A stretch of DNA of 64,000 bases from Cladosporium sp. IMV 00045 (taxonomy: Eukaryota; Ascomycota; Dothideomycetes; Cladosporiales; Cladosporiaceae): assembly GCA_001931905.2 (NCBI GenBank), contig MSJI02000663.1, positions 21,660 to 85,659 on the forward strand, written 5' to 3'. The notes under the pieces were generated by a model. It was given only the letters and a program-made list of their open reading frames with translations, made no database searches and was not told the DNA's origin. This document shows positions 42,894-54,939 of this stretch, one piece after another. The translations under genes were made by a program, and so were the position numbers. The stretch's first letter is position 1. Every line of letters begins with the position of its first letter.

Positions 42894-45800
42894 ATGTTGC
42901 CGCAATTCTATGCTTTGATGGTCGGCCTAGCCACCACCTTGCTCGGCATGTACGGTCTCAATTACAACAGCGACGTCGGCATCTTCTCAAATCCCATGCC
43001 GTGGCTCCTTGGAACAACCCCGATCGTTCCCGCCCCAACAGTCACAGCCATCCAAACCAAGATGGTCACTGTGAGCGTATATCCCGAAGAGACCCTTGTT
43101 GCCATACCTACCTACCAGCCGACGCTAGCAGACACTGCTGTTCTCGCCTCTCGTCTCAAAAGCGTCGAGTCTGACTCCGCTGAGACATCTGCGAGCTACG
43201 AGCTCACCAGCAGCCTAGTCATATTCGCATTGCTGGTCACTTTCTTTGCCGGGCATGCCCTTGGAGCATGTGACAAAAGGAGTCTTGCGAAGCCATTCAT
43301 CGGTTGGATCGAAGTCATGCTGGAGTCAGCGATGATACAGAATGAACACCAGGGCGACAATGCTTCTTCCAGCGACTACCTTCCCATTCCGACATCTACT
43401 ACCACTGAGACCATGCCCAGGCAGCTCAATATGCCCGGAGTCTTCGACACCAGCGACGGTGGTGTAACCAAGGCACCCCTCTCCATGGAACCCGAGGCGA
43501 CCATGGAGACAAGGACCGAGGACACCACCGCTCAGGGAGAGAGCCAGGCTGAGGCCAGCAACTCTAGACCAATCATCGTCGATACCACGGTGAAGAGAGT
43601 CCAGCGCAAGCAGGATCGCGTCTCTTATTTTGCAGAGACAGATACGGTGCGCCCATCGGACACAGTCAAGAGCTTTACGCCGTCTGCCGTTGGGATGGCC
43701 TCGACCTCAGAGATTACGGAGTTGCAGATTGACGAGGTTCCAGAGGTGCCCGTCGGTCAGGCAGATGCTGGTATAGTCGTCGAGAACGAGACCTTCTCTA
43801 CCAGGAGAGCTAGCTTCCATTATGCAGGCATTGTATCAAGATAACGATCGGCGGTCCGCCGTGACAGGCGTCTTGGTCGCCCACGTACCACTAAAACCAT
43901 CAGTAATGGAGTGAACACATTTGAGCAGTACCCGGCCGAGACGCAGACTTTTGGGGCTCTCCTACACGACTCTAGCCTTGATATCGACCACAGCGCCGCT
44001 GAGACATCCACTTCCCGCACAGTGCCGGAAATCGATCCTGCTGTCCATCAGCCTAATTGCGACGAGCCTGCTGCGCCCTTGGAGCACGAGAAAGGCACCG
44101 ATACGACCTTCGAGCCCACTGCAGAACAGCCCATCATGCAGGCAGAGGAGGTCAATATGCCGAACATTGAGCCAACACCTCCGGAGCAGCAAGCAACTCG
44201 AACTGAGGGGACTCCAGTTGTCCAGAGTCTCTACGATCCTTCCTCAGTTCCGGAGGATCTCGATTTGAATGAAACTCCTCAAACTCCTCAAACTCCCATT
44301 CACGGCTGTGGAGGTTCCTCAGAGCAAGAGGGTGGTCTGTTGACTCCCGCTCCTACTCCCACGCCCATCAATTTCTCTCTTCCAGAGCAGCAGGAGATCT
44401 TGACTCCAGCGCTTATTCATGACAGTCTCCCAGAGCAGCAGGCTACCGTCGTGGAGATGCCGTCTACACCAGTCCAGGAATTCCAACCAGAGCAGCAGGA
44501 GACTGTAAAGCCTCCAGCGCTTTCCCCAATGGATCCCATCGTGCAGATACCGTTTGCGCCCATCCGTTTCTCTCTTCCAGAGCAGCAGGAGATTTTGATG
44601 ACTCCAGCGCCTACTCATGACACTCTCCCAGAGCAGCAGGAGACGTTGACTCCAGCGCTTCCCCCGGTCCCTCAAAATCTCCCACAGCAGCAGGACACAG
44701 TCATGACCGCTGCTCCAGATTCTCAGCTTGATGCTGGAACTCTGCAACAGCAGCTGGAAGACCAGCAGATGGAGGACGAGCTCAGAGCGGAGTTGGAGAA
44801 GGATGACCCAGAAGACATGGAAACCGACGAGAATCCTACTTCGGCCGAAGCTCAGGACGGTATGAGTATCGATGAGCCTGCTCTTCCAACCGAAGCTGCG
44901 GAAGATATGATCACCGATGAGGAGGCGCCTGCTGAAACCATCGAAGGCGACGACGGCGACGAAAGCATGGACACCGACGAGCCCATGCCGAACGCCGCGC
45001 CTCTTCCAGAGCACGAGGAGACCAATATGACTCCGGCTCCTGCGCCCACCCACGACCCTCTCCCAGAACAGCAGGACGCAGTCATGACACCAGTTCCAGC
45101 GCCAGATTCAACCCACGGGTTGACTCCAGAGCAGCAGGACGTCGACATGACCCCGCCTCCTCCTACCCCTGAGTCCCCTCTCCCTGGGCAAGAAGACACC
45201 GACATGACCCCCGCTCCTCCTCTCCCCGAACAACAGCAAACCCCCACCAACACTCCCACCACCCTCCCTAGCCCGCCAGAGCCAGCTCAACCGAGCGCTC
45301 CAACGGTCTTTGAGCTCGAGCAAGCCGCGCTTCGGCGCGATGAAGAGTTCGGACAGGACCCGGCGAACGATCCTGAGAACGATCCGCAGCTTGACGAGAC
45401 TGGCGAGGTGCAGCTCTACGATCCAGATCTGGAGGAAGAGTTCTTTGGAGGGGAGTTTGTGCCTATGTCCGATGATGATGATAGATTGTCTGAGGTGGCG
45501 AAACTTGGAGAGAAGAACGAGGCGCCGAAGGATGAGACGACGAGCGATCAAGGCTCGGAGAACGAGACGCCCACCAAGTCTCGCAAGAGAAAGGCTTCAG
45601 ACAAAAATCCCCCCGAAGAGTCCGACCAGAGAGATTCGAAACGGAACGAGACCCAGCAAGCCCACGACAGGAGACCGAACTACTCTGTGGGCCTGCTGGA
45701 AAGCCACCACCAGTTGTTCCCTGGCACGAAGATGCCTGAGGTCAAGGCGGAGAGCGCTGCCAGCGCTGCCAGCGCGGCGGCCAAGTCTACGCCTTCTTCG

Positions 45801-46951
45801 AACAGTACTGAGAAGTCGGCGGGATCGAGTGCATCCCTTCCTACGCCTGCGACTACGCCGGCATCATCATCTCCTCCTGAGCAGTCCGAGTCTCCCACAA
45901 CTCCCAGCCCTGCGAACTCAACACCGCCTCCCACAAACCCCTCCGCCACTCCCGCAGCACCCACCACCCCCAAACCCCCACACGCAAAAGCAGAAGCCCT
46001 CACCACCCGCGACCTCGCCGAACTCTCCTCAATCAAAACTAGAATGACCGGCAAACACCTCCAGTCCCTCGAGCGCATCCTGGTAAGCAACTCGAGACTC
46101 TGGACCCGCGACCCCACCGGCCGGATCGAGTACGACATCACCGCCCAAACGGCCATAACACAACAGCGCCTGTTCAAATTCGCCTGCAAAATCCGCGACG
46201 AAGGAAGTCTTGAGTCTCCCGCGGCGGCAAGGCGCGCTGAAGCATCGTTCGCGCGCGCCTGGGACGCGGAGACTTCGCATGCTGAGTATCGCGCGGACGT
46301 GCAGAGCGGAAAACCCAAAGCCCGCGCTGAAGAGAACGAGAAGAACGAGAAGCCCACCATCGGCCGCGGCGGCGGGCCCAGCGCCAGCGACATCTCAGAC
46401 CCGCAAGCGCCTTCGCTCGTGGACACTTACGGGATCAAGAAAGCGCTGTGCGGGTTCAGCGGCGGGCAGAAAGCGCGGCTCGCGGAGCTGGTGCAGAGGC
46501 AGGGGATTGACTGTGATGTGAAATCCAACCTTGCGGATTTGGAGAATTTCCCGGCGAGGGTGCAGCGTTTGGTGCTGAGTTTTGTGCAGGGGGAGGTTGC
46601 GAGGGATGAGGAGAGGGCTAGGAAAGCTAGGGAGGAGGAGAGGTTGGCGAAGGAGGAGGAGGAGAGGGAGGCTATGGATGAGGGGGAGAGTGAGAGTGAG
46701 GATGATGAGGAGGGTGGGGATGATGTGATGGTGAAGATGTGGAGGACTCTCTGGAGGAAGACGAGTTCGGAGAGGCATGGAGGAGGGAGCAGGTGTTTGA
46801 GGACTTGGGGAGAGAGTTTGTCGATGGCGAGGCTGCGAAGGCGAAGGCGAGGGATGAGATGGAGATGGAGGCGGAGGTGAAGTGGAAACCGAAGCCGTCG
46901 CGCTTCAATAGGAGGCTGATGGAAATGAGGGAGGCATTGGGTAGGATGTGA
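42894..46951 (+). CDS. Large Pro/Glu/Gln-rich protein with N-terminal membrane helices
   Basis: I read this as one gene with two defects or an unseen intron. ATG 42894 begins with a hydrophobic helix (residues ~5-22), a lumenal or extracellular Thr/Val-rich part and a second helix (LVIFALLVTFFAGHALGAC, ~110-130). The frame stops at 43842-43844 (TAA) but continues in the same frame for another ~1000 codons. An intron 43833-43925 or -43928 (GTATCA donor, phase 0) would remove the stop. Then follow many PEQQE/D repeats (44180-45240), an acidic part, a nuclear-signal-like SRKRKASDK, and a conserved-looking C-terminal region (SSIKTRMTGKHLQSLERIL; GIKKALCGFSGGQKARLAELVQRQGI). At about 46722-46727 one base seems missing: the acidic coiled coil continues in another frame to 46951 (KPSRFNRRLMEMREALGRM). 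Family unknown. The two halves could instead be separate genes. Confidence 0.5.
44180..45240 (+). repeat. Degenerate PEQQ-repeat coding region
   Basis: A run of related segments, each with Leu-Pro-Glu-Gln-Gln-Glu/Asp followed by a Met/Leu-Thr-Pro-Ala stretch, spaced about 15-30 residues. The DNA repeats the theme CCAGAGCAGCAGGA. Such tracts often change copy number between strains. Confidence 0.75.
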
Positions 46952-47987
46952 TGATGGCCGCGGTGTGGGTGGCTGAGCTACGAATGATGAATGAACGGAT
47001 GGATCTTGACTGAATGGGGTGACGAATTGATGGGAATTGAATGAATGAACGACTTGAATTGGTAATAAATTGATGGGAGGATCAATGAAATGGTGGGTAA
47101 TGGATCAATGAAATACAGAAAAAGAGTACTCGCCTTCTCTTCAGCGGTCCAAGCAAGGCGTCTATCCAGGATAGACGCTCACCACCAAGCGTACTACTGA
47201 TCTTGCAGGTGATAAGTGAAGATTGGCATTACCATTTCGAATTCGGTATTGGTGAAAGTAAATTATGATCGGTGTGATGGAGTCACGGTAGAAGTTGATG
47301 AGGACAGCAAGAAAGGTACCGCGACAGGCCCGAATGCGGTTGGGGAATCCCGCAAGGCTAACTCCTTCAAAGGCAGAGATGTTCGTTTAGCGTCCGGTAC
47401 GAGGCTGGTAGGGCCGAGGGGAAGAGCAAGGGCGGAGAGCTCCAAACCCCTGCACAGATACACAAACAGCCAATTCCGAGATCCACCATGACCATAGTCC
47501 GCCAATGTCCGCCAATCATCTCATCAATGATTAGATATCTCTCCCTGTGAGTCTCTCTCTCTCAATCCTGCGAGTCTCTCCCAATCTCCTCCAGTCCGTC
47601 ACAACTCTATTCCACGCCTTTCAATCCTTGTGTGGGGGACCTGCAGCTCTCTCCTGCCTGTCCTTCCCCCACCCCACCTCAACCCAACCCAACAGAGCCA
47701 TACGTCTGTCCCAAGCACCAGGGCAAGGCAAGCCACCCACACTCACTTCACCGTAGTATTATTAAGGTAGGTCAGTCAACAACATCTCGCACTAACCCAT
47801 TGACCCGCAGCGGTTGATGCGTGTGCGTACGTAAGTATTGTTATTCTTACTCTTCTCGCTCTTCTCCTTCTAACCGCTCATACCTACCTTGCTGCCTATC
47901 ACCACCACTCTTCCATCCTGTCCTTCACTACATCACTTCTCTATACTTGCATTTCTTTTATATATATCTCTCTCTCTCACATATACC
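46952..47987. other. Intergenic, biotin synthase promoter
   Basis: No gene recognised. Tandem-like ATGAATGAA/GAATTGATGGGA motifs occur at 46980-47100, and a long pyrimidine-rich leader with a TATATATCTCTCTCTC tract ends just before the ATG at 47988. Confidence 0.55.
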
Positions 47988-49345
47988 ATGGTCATGTCCT
48001 TGACCATCCTCCCCAGGCGTGTAGCCCTGCGCTCAACCTCGGTTGCCTCGGTTCAACTGGCTCGCCAATTCAGCACCGTCGTCGACGACACTTTCTCTCC
48101 CGCCTCCGCTCCACCACCACCCCAGGCCAACAAGGGAAGAGTGCTTGAGGATGCCGTCAACGCAAAGGCACCGCGTTTCGATTGGACTAAGGATGAGATC
48201 CGCGAGATCTACAACACGCCGCTCATGGAGCTGGCTTTCCAGTCGGTGAGTCGGATGTTGAGTCAGCATACCTACTTGATCATTCAATCCTGACATGTCA
48301 ATCCCAGGGAACACTCCACAGACGATTCCACTCGCCCTCTGCCGTTCAGATGTGCACCCTCATGAACATCAAGACCGGTGGCTGCAGTGAGGACTGCTCC
48401 TACTGTGCCCAGAGCTCCAGATACAACACCGGTAAGCGTTGAGCCTTTTGTAACACAACTGCCAGCCCAGCACTAACACAACCTCCAGGCCTCAAAGCAA
48501 CCAAAATGTCCTCCGTCGACTCCGTCCTCGAAGCCGCCAGAATCGCCAAGAGCAACGGAAGCACAAGATTCTGCATGGGCGCCGCATGGCGCGACATGCG
48601 CGGCCGCAAGACCAGCCTGAAGAACGTGCGGGCCATGATCGAAGGAATCCGCGAACTGGACATGGAAGCCTGCGTGACACTCGGCATGATCGACCAAGCG
48701 CAAGCGGACGAGCTGAAAGACGCCGGCCTGACGGCCTACAACCACAACCTCGACACGAGCCGCGAGCACTACCCCTCCGTCATCACCACGCGCTCCTACG
48801 ACGAGCGCCTCGCGACCCTCAAACACGTGCGCACCGCCGGCATCAACGTCTGCAGCGGCGGCATTCTGGGCCTCGGCGAGAAACCCGAAGACCACATCGG
48901 CCTGCTCCACACCATGAGCACTCTCCCCGAACACCCCGAATCCTTCCCCGTCAACGCCCTGGTCCCCATCAAAGGCACCCCGCTCGGCGACCGCGAACGC
49001 ATCGCTTTCGACGCCATCCTGCGCACCATCGCGACGGCCCGCCTCGTCATGCCCGCGACCATCGTGCGCATCGCCGCCGGCCGCACCACGATGAGCGAGG
49101 CGGAGCAGATTCTGTGCTTTTCCGCGGGCGCCAATGCCGTTTTCACCGGCGAGAAAATGCTCACCACCGAGTGCAATGGTTGGGATGAGGATAAGAAGAT
49201 GTTTGATCGTTACGGCCTGTCGCCTATGAAGAGCTTCGAGCGCGGTGGGTACAGGGGTAGTAACTGGGGGGACGTCAAGGAGGCGGCCGCTGTGGAGGCG
49301 GGGGCTGCTGAGAAGCCGCAGGCTGCTGCTGCTACTGCTGCTTGA
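47988..49345 (+). CDS. BIO2: Biotin synthase, mitochondrial
   Basis: A radical-SAM enzyme that inserts sulfur into dethiobiotin, the last step of biotin synthesis. Exons 47988-48245, 48308-48431, 48489-49345; 412 aa. The N-terminus [30 protein letters not shown] is a typical mitochondrial presequence. The radical-SAM cluster cysteines are 112, 116 and 119 ([10 protein letters not shown]). Downstream are [55 protein letters not shown] and RIAAGRTTM, in which the Arg binds the second cluster. The C-terminal 25 residues are Ala/Glu-rich. The usual partners (BIO3/BIO4) are not in the window. Introns are 62 and 57 nt with canonical signals. Confidence 0.96.
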
Positions 49346-50284
49346 AGGAGGTGACTTTTTGGCATTGCATGCATGCATAGTCATCAGAGAAAGCTCAGGC
49401 AGAGCGAATAAGAAGAAGAAGAATGAAGGAAAAGCACCGGGAGTCTTATGACAATTATCATATCATGAAAGAAAGAAAGCTATAGACATGCAGAATTTAA
49501 CACGACATATATCTTTACATGAAATCCACAGTCTCACTCGGCTTGTGCTGGTATACACAAGATAGCTACGATGAACCCGAAAGGTCAACATGGAGACTCC
49601 ATGATCGTTCAAGGCAATTCGACTGAGGTCTGACAATGTCTACGTACAAAGACTTGCCCCTACTTGGAATGCAGCAGTATTACACATTGGAAAAGGCGCA
49701 CCTTCGAATCTAGCATCCAATAGGATGTCGTGTATTTGTTTGCCGCAAAGGGTAATACACTGCACGTACTACTGAAGGTATGATGCCGAGGTGGATTTGG
49801 AAGTTTTTGTGATGATGCGTAGGGTTAGGGTTGGGGTCATCTCTCAATACCAGAAATGTCACTTTCTGGCGTGTTTGCTGGACTGGTACAAATGTAAACG
49901 GAGAAAGCTGGATGGGATGATGATTCGAGATCTAGTCTTTGTATTTGTCTTGCTGGTATGGCCTTTGGATCGGTCTGTTGTGTATGTAATCGGGCGCCAA
50001 TACTTTCACGCAAACCCCGCTGGGTGAACGCACAGCCTGATGTGATGTGCTATTGCCATGCGGACTTCACTTGCTGTCGATCGACTACTTGTACATATAT
50101 GTTTGCATGACAACGTGCTACATCAACATTCGCAGATCCTTCCTTTATTCTGACCAGACGCCGAAGAAATCCGATAGATCTCTAGCCCGCCAAACCAGCA
50201 GCGCAACAAAGTCCCCCCCCCCCTCAGATCACTATACCTCATCAACTCAAAGATCGCCACCTCACCAAACCCAACGAACAAACA
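49346..50284. other. Intergenic
   Basis: Holds the 3' UTR of biotin synthase and the promoter of the M20D gene. A run of 11 C at 50213-50223 lies just upstream of the ATG. No gene recognised. Confidence 0.55.
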
Positions 50285-52006
50285 ATGCACGACCTCCCCC
50301 CCTCCGACCTCTCCTTTCCCTCTCCCTCAACCCTCCCCAAAGACCACAACCCCCTCATCACCCACACCGTCGCCTCCCTAACCCCCTCCCTCCGCTCTCT
50401 CAGCCTGGCGATCCACGACGACCCCGAACTGCGGTATAAAGAAGTGCACGCGCACGAACTTTTGACGGAATTCATGAGAAAACAGCGAGGAGAGCGAGGG
50501 CAGGAGTGGAAAGTCACGCCGAGCGCGTATGGGGTGGGGACGGCGTTTGTTGCTGTGTTTGAAGGTAGGGAGGAGGGCGAGGGCGAGGGACCCGTGGTGA
50601 GCTTTAATGCTGAGTATGGTATGTTTTTTTTTCTTCTCATTCTTGGGTTGGGGTGGAGGGATTTGGGGTTGAGGGGGACTGTTAGCTGACTGACAATCTG
50701 CTTGGGGTTGGTTTGTCTAGATGCTCTGGCTGGAATTGGTCATGCCTGCGGGCATAATTTGATCGCTGTTTCTTCCGTGGCGGCTGCGGTGGCGACTGCT
50801 GAGGTTGTGAAGAGGGAGGGGTTGGGTGGGAGGGTTGTCTTGTTTGGGACGCCGGCTGAGGGTGAGTCTTCTTCTGGTTTCTTTCCTTTTCTTTGTCGGT
50901 GCATGCGCGTGGCGAACCTGGAAGGGTTGCTTGCATTGGGTTTCCATGATGTTTGTGCAACCGTTGGTTGGTGACGTTGCTCGGGACTGACAATCACGCG
51001 CAATGCAGAGGGAGGAGGCGGTAAGATTCGCCTGCTCGACGCCGGAGCATATAGGGATCACGGAGTGGACGTTTCTCTCATGTCCCACCCTGGTGTAACG
51101 CCAGATGCCGCTTTGGTCAGGACGGCAGCTTACGCTGGCATGAAAGTGGAGTACTTTGGCAAAGAAGCCCATGCTGCAGCTAGGCCTTGGGAGGGAGTAA
51201 GTCGAAGAGCGAAACGATCACGGCACTTGATTGAGTCGGAGGATTGATCTGATGAATAGATCAACGCCCTGGACGCCTTGATCACAGCATACAACGCCAT
51301 ATCCGTCCTACGCCAACAAACCCAACCCGGCGACATTATCCAATGCCAAATAATCAACGGCGGCCTACGACCCAACATCGTCCACGCCTACAGCTCCGGG
51401 CAATTCGTCGTCCGCTCCACAACCAAAACCCGCCTCGACGCCCTGCACGCCCGAGTCATCGCCTGCCTCGAAGGCGCCGCGACAGCAACGGGAGCGAAGC
51501 TGACCGTCACGCCATCCAAATACTCCTACCAAGACCACGTCCCCAACTGCGCGCTTGGGAGGGCTTACAGGCGACACTTCAACGGCATGGGCGGGAGCAT
51601 CCCCGGAGGCGACGGCATTGACTGCGAGCAATACACCGCCGTCACGCAGGCCAGTACCGATCAGGGGAATGTCAGCCATGTCTTGCCGAGCCTGCACGCG
51701 AACTTTTGCATCCGCAGCGAGGATGCCGAGGGTGTGCAGCTAGGCGGGCCGCATACGCCGGATTTTGAACGGGCGGCTAGGACCGAGGAAGCGTAGGTTT
51801 TGATTTTGTTTTATGTCTATTAATGGCGAGAACTGACAGTTGATCCGGATAGACATGAACGCGCCATGCGTGTGGGCAGCGCTTTAGCAGCGACTGCCGT
51901 TGAAGTACTAACAAGCCCAACACTTCTAGCAGAGGTGAAACGCGAATTCAATGACTCAAAGAAGCATAGAAGCAATCCAAGACTAGACGACCAAAGAAAC
52001 GACTAA
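50285..52006 (+). CDS. M20D amidohydrolase / PM20D2-like peptidase
   Basis: A zinc-type amidohydrolase of peptidase family M20D; the closest known group is PM20D2, a dipeptidase active on beta-alanyl and related dipeptides. Exons 50285-50618, 50721-50861, 51009-51196, 51260-51792, 51853-52006; 449 aa. Metal-site blocks: AEYDALAGIGHACGHNL, in which Asp and two His bind metal (the intron splits the Asp codon), GTPAEEGGGGK with the catalytic Glu and a ligand Glu (also split by an intron), and SHPGVT. The dimerisation part contains FGKEAHAAARPWEGINALDALI and QIINGGLRPNIV. The C-terminal DFERAARTEEAHERAM is typical. Introns are 102, 147, 63 and 60 nt; the first two are long for this window. No signal peptide, so likely cytosolic. 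Confidence 0.92.
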
Positions 52007-53021
52007 TCGCCCACCAAGCCCAGCAAGCAAACAAACAAACAATGTCCAACCCGGCCTCACCATGCCTCCGAAGAACGACAAGAACGTCCGTCGGCTACAA
52101 GCACCAACACGTCACGAGAAGATTGAAACAAAATCTGGTTCTGGATGGATCTTTAAGCCCCAGTCCCATCCCTACTGCATCGAAGACCCGGCTTCCTTGG
52201 TCCTGGAATCTTCTCTGCATTTGCCCTTCCCCCGGCTATTTTCTTCTTGGAAACTTCTCTTGCAGGCAGATGGTTCCATGCGAGCGGGTGGAATCGAGGT
52301 GAATCCCGATAGGGAATCAAATGCAAGAAAAATCTTTCTGGCCAGGTGCGCATTCCGCACCACCATGCATTGAAAATCGGGGAAGGCGATTATTTTGCCC
52401 TCGTATTTATCTCACGGTGTAGGTAACCTGGCTGCCTCGTTTTTCGCCCCTGCAACCTCGTGTTGAGAAGCTTGCCTTTGTCTCAGCAGCAGCAGCAGCT
52501 CGCTCAGTCAGCTGAAGGAATGTCCCAAAAGGTGTGGTTGCATGCTGCCCGATTGGGATGCGCATCTGCCTTATTTTGGGATTTGGGTGCGTGTGTTGAT
52601 CACCGCCCAGATCTCAAGCATGCCAGCTGCCGCCCGCGAGCTGCATTCCGATTGCCTTGGGAAGAGGGGAGCTATACGAGCTTGAGATTTGTCACTCAAC
52701 TTGTTGTATAGCGACAGAAGGTGTGTTACAGCGCAATCGCCGATGGGTGTCGTCAGTTCAATGCTTGTGATATCTGAGAGAAATTCAAAATAGAAAGCGT
52801 GATTTTTGGAGAGGGATGGAGGGATGCGTGATGAGGATATAGAAACGATCGACTGCCCTGCTTGAGGGTTCCATCCCTGCCATTCTAAAACATCATCAGC
52901 TTTCTTATTTTTCGTTGAGCAGCATTATACCAAGCAGCCAATATCTTGGATACCATTGAGAGATCGTTGCCAATCTAGTCAAGAGTCCTTATCGTATCAC
53001 ACCATTCTCCACACCAAGAAC
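52007..53021. other. Intergenic, small frames not supported
   Basis: Frames of 83-103 codons at 52042-52373 start with possible MSNP or MPPK but show no domain, and overlap each other in two frames. A (CAG)5 run lies at 52484-52499. I see no gene I would support. Confidence 0.5.
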
Positions 53022-53745
53022 ATGCGGTCGAGCACCACCTCACCCGTCCTCCTCCTCGTAATCGCCTTCTGGCTCTTGGGCTCCGTCAATGCCGGCCCGC
53101 GCCACGTCCGAGGCAGATTGATACCCTTACCCGGAGACTCAGTGGTTCCTGACCAGGCTCTCGCAACCGGCTCGGCAACAGCAGAGTCATCGAACACGAC
53201 GATCAGCGGCATCAATGGAACGACCATCGACACCGCCAGTAGCAGCAGTAGCAGTGTGACGGTCGACGCGGCGAGCATCGCTCTCACGACCCCACCGCCC
53301 TCCCTCTCTACCTCCATACCTTTGACTCAGACGGACTGCACGCCAAAATCCATCTGCGTCGACTACCTCACGTGCGACCGAAGATTCGGAAGGTGAGTTT
53401 CGCTGCGCGTTGACGATTGGTTCGCCGGGTGGGTTTTCCAAGTGTTTGGGCAGGAGGAGGTGGAGAGCGGGCAGAGTGGGCACTCCTCTGGCGCTGGGAG
53501 GAGCGGTCACCGCGAGGAGAGGGAGGGGAGAGGCAAAGTGGGAGGAGATGGAGTATGGAGAAAACCGGGCTGGGCAACAAGAATGATTACCTTTACCTTG
53601 CATGCAAGAAGTGAATTTTCGGGTGAAGATGGAAGCCACAGAGTTGATGAGCTGAGCTGACCAAGGTCCGGTGTGATACGACAGGTGCTATGACAAGAAC
53701 GACTGCGCCGGCACAGCGACGTCGTTCAGCCTCCCGACTTGTTGA
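53022..53745 (+). CDS. Small secreted cysteine-rich protein
   Basis: Two exons, 53022-53392 and 53685-53745, give 143 aa. A strong signal peptide (MRSSTTSPVLLLVIAFWLLGSVNA, cleavage after about residue 24) precedes a Ser/Thr-rich, probably O-glycosylated middle. The C-terminal ~40 residues hold six cysteines (DCTPKSICVDYLTCDRRFGRC..DC...C), which would form three disulfides. The splice (AG|GTGAGT ... CGACAG|G) adds the last three cysteines; without it the protein would end at RFGR with an odd number. The intron is 292 nt, long for this genome, so the second exon needs RNA support. Small secreted Cys-rich proteins of this kind include wall proteins and effectors; I recognise no family, and nothing shows which. 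Confidence 0.7.
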
Positions 53746-54939
53746 TCGCTACCGCGCCGTCTCACGCACCGCAACTGCGCTGCTCGGCGGTGGTGGTGAG
53801 TGGGCATTGGTGCATCCGCCCGCGCGAGCGTGAGGGCATTCGTTTGTCTTGGGCCCGGGGCGTGCGTCTCTCGGCGCTCGATCATGCAATTGCGAAGACG
53901 AGAGGTTGAGATTCTTGGTATGGGGTTAGGTTGGTCGTTTGGGACCGGGGGGCAACAGAACGGGTGATATCTCTCGGATTTTATGATCTTGTTTATTATA
54001 ATTTCTCGAAAAAGGTAACGGGTTTGGAGGATGGGAAAGGGAAAGTGTACGCGGTCACGTTGTTTCACGAGCGAGGCGAGCACAAAAAGCGGGTGGGAAA
54101 TCACATAAAAAAGACTTGGAAGGAAGATAAAGCGTTGAGTGGGTGCGACGTTTTATGTTCTGCATATTCATTAGGACGGTACAGCAAAATGAAGCACTTC
54201 ATGTTGCGAGTCGCTGTTTTACTTTCCTTTCTTGTGTTGTTTACCTCGCCCGCTGTCCAAATGGAAGTCAACAAAGTGACGATCCACACGGATAGGCGTG
54301 GAAGGGTCCTGTTTTTCTGGAACAACTATATGCCTCGATGACACGCCTGAGCTACTGCATTCTTGCTACGGCCCCGGAAAGTCTGTCCTGCATATGACAC
54401 ACCCGCACACGCAATAGAAAGATGCTACGTGTCGAGAGAGAGTTTATCTGGACTACTGCTGGCCACCTCCGGACCTCCACGACGCACTCCACGGCGCAAC
54501 CATGGGGAGACTCTCGATGGATGTCTGGGCAACGTGGAGCAAAGTCCTCGGAGTGACAGGTACCACGGAGGGAAAAACAGACAAGAGACAAGTGTTCGCC
54601 CGAGTCTTGGAAGAAGGCCTTCTGCCAGATGAGCGACTCCACATCACGATTGTATGCCCTCGTTCTCAAAATTTCTCCAGGCAAACCCCGGTGCGGGTTG
54701 TCATACGAGTGCGAGACGCTCTGTGGGTGGGTTGCTGCCGTGCACGCAAAGAGAATCAGAGTTTATGTGGGTAATGGGGACAAGGTATAATAGTGGGTCT
54801 GGGCCCAAGACCTTCTGTTCGCCCCGCCGAGATGTGCCACGCCTTGGTGATCTATGATAAGCAGGTCTTGTCGCGAACAAAGCAATCCACGCCTGCTTGT
54901 TGGAGCAAGGGAAAATTCGACGAAGACGAATCCGCGAAC
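53746..54939. other. Intergenic, no supported gene
   Basis: 1.2 kb upstream of the DUF1857 gene. The frame of that gene stays open back to 54793, including MCHALVIYDK, but the family start is at 54940. Nothing else recognised. Confidence 0.5.

Noticed and set aside
43911..46880. PEQQ-repeat frame as a separate gene starting at 43911
   Set aside because: The first codon there is GTG, not ATG, and the frame is continuous with the upstream gene apart from one TAA.
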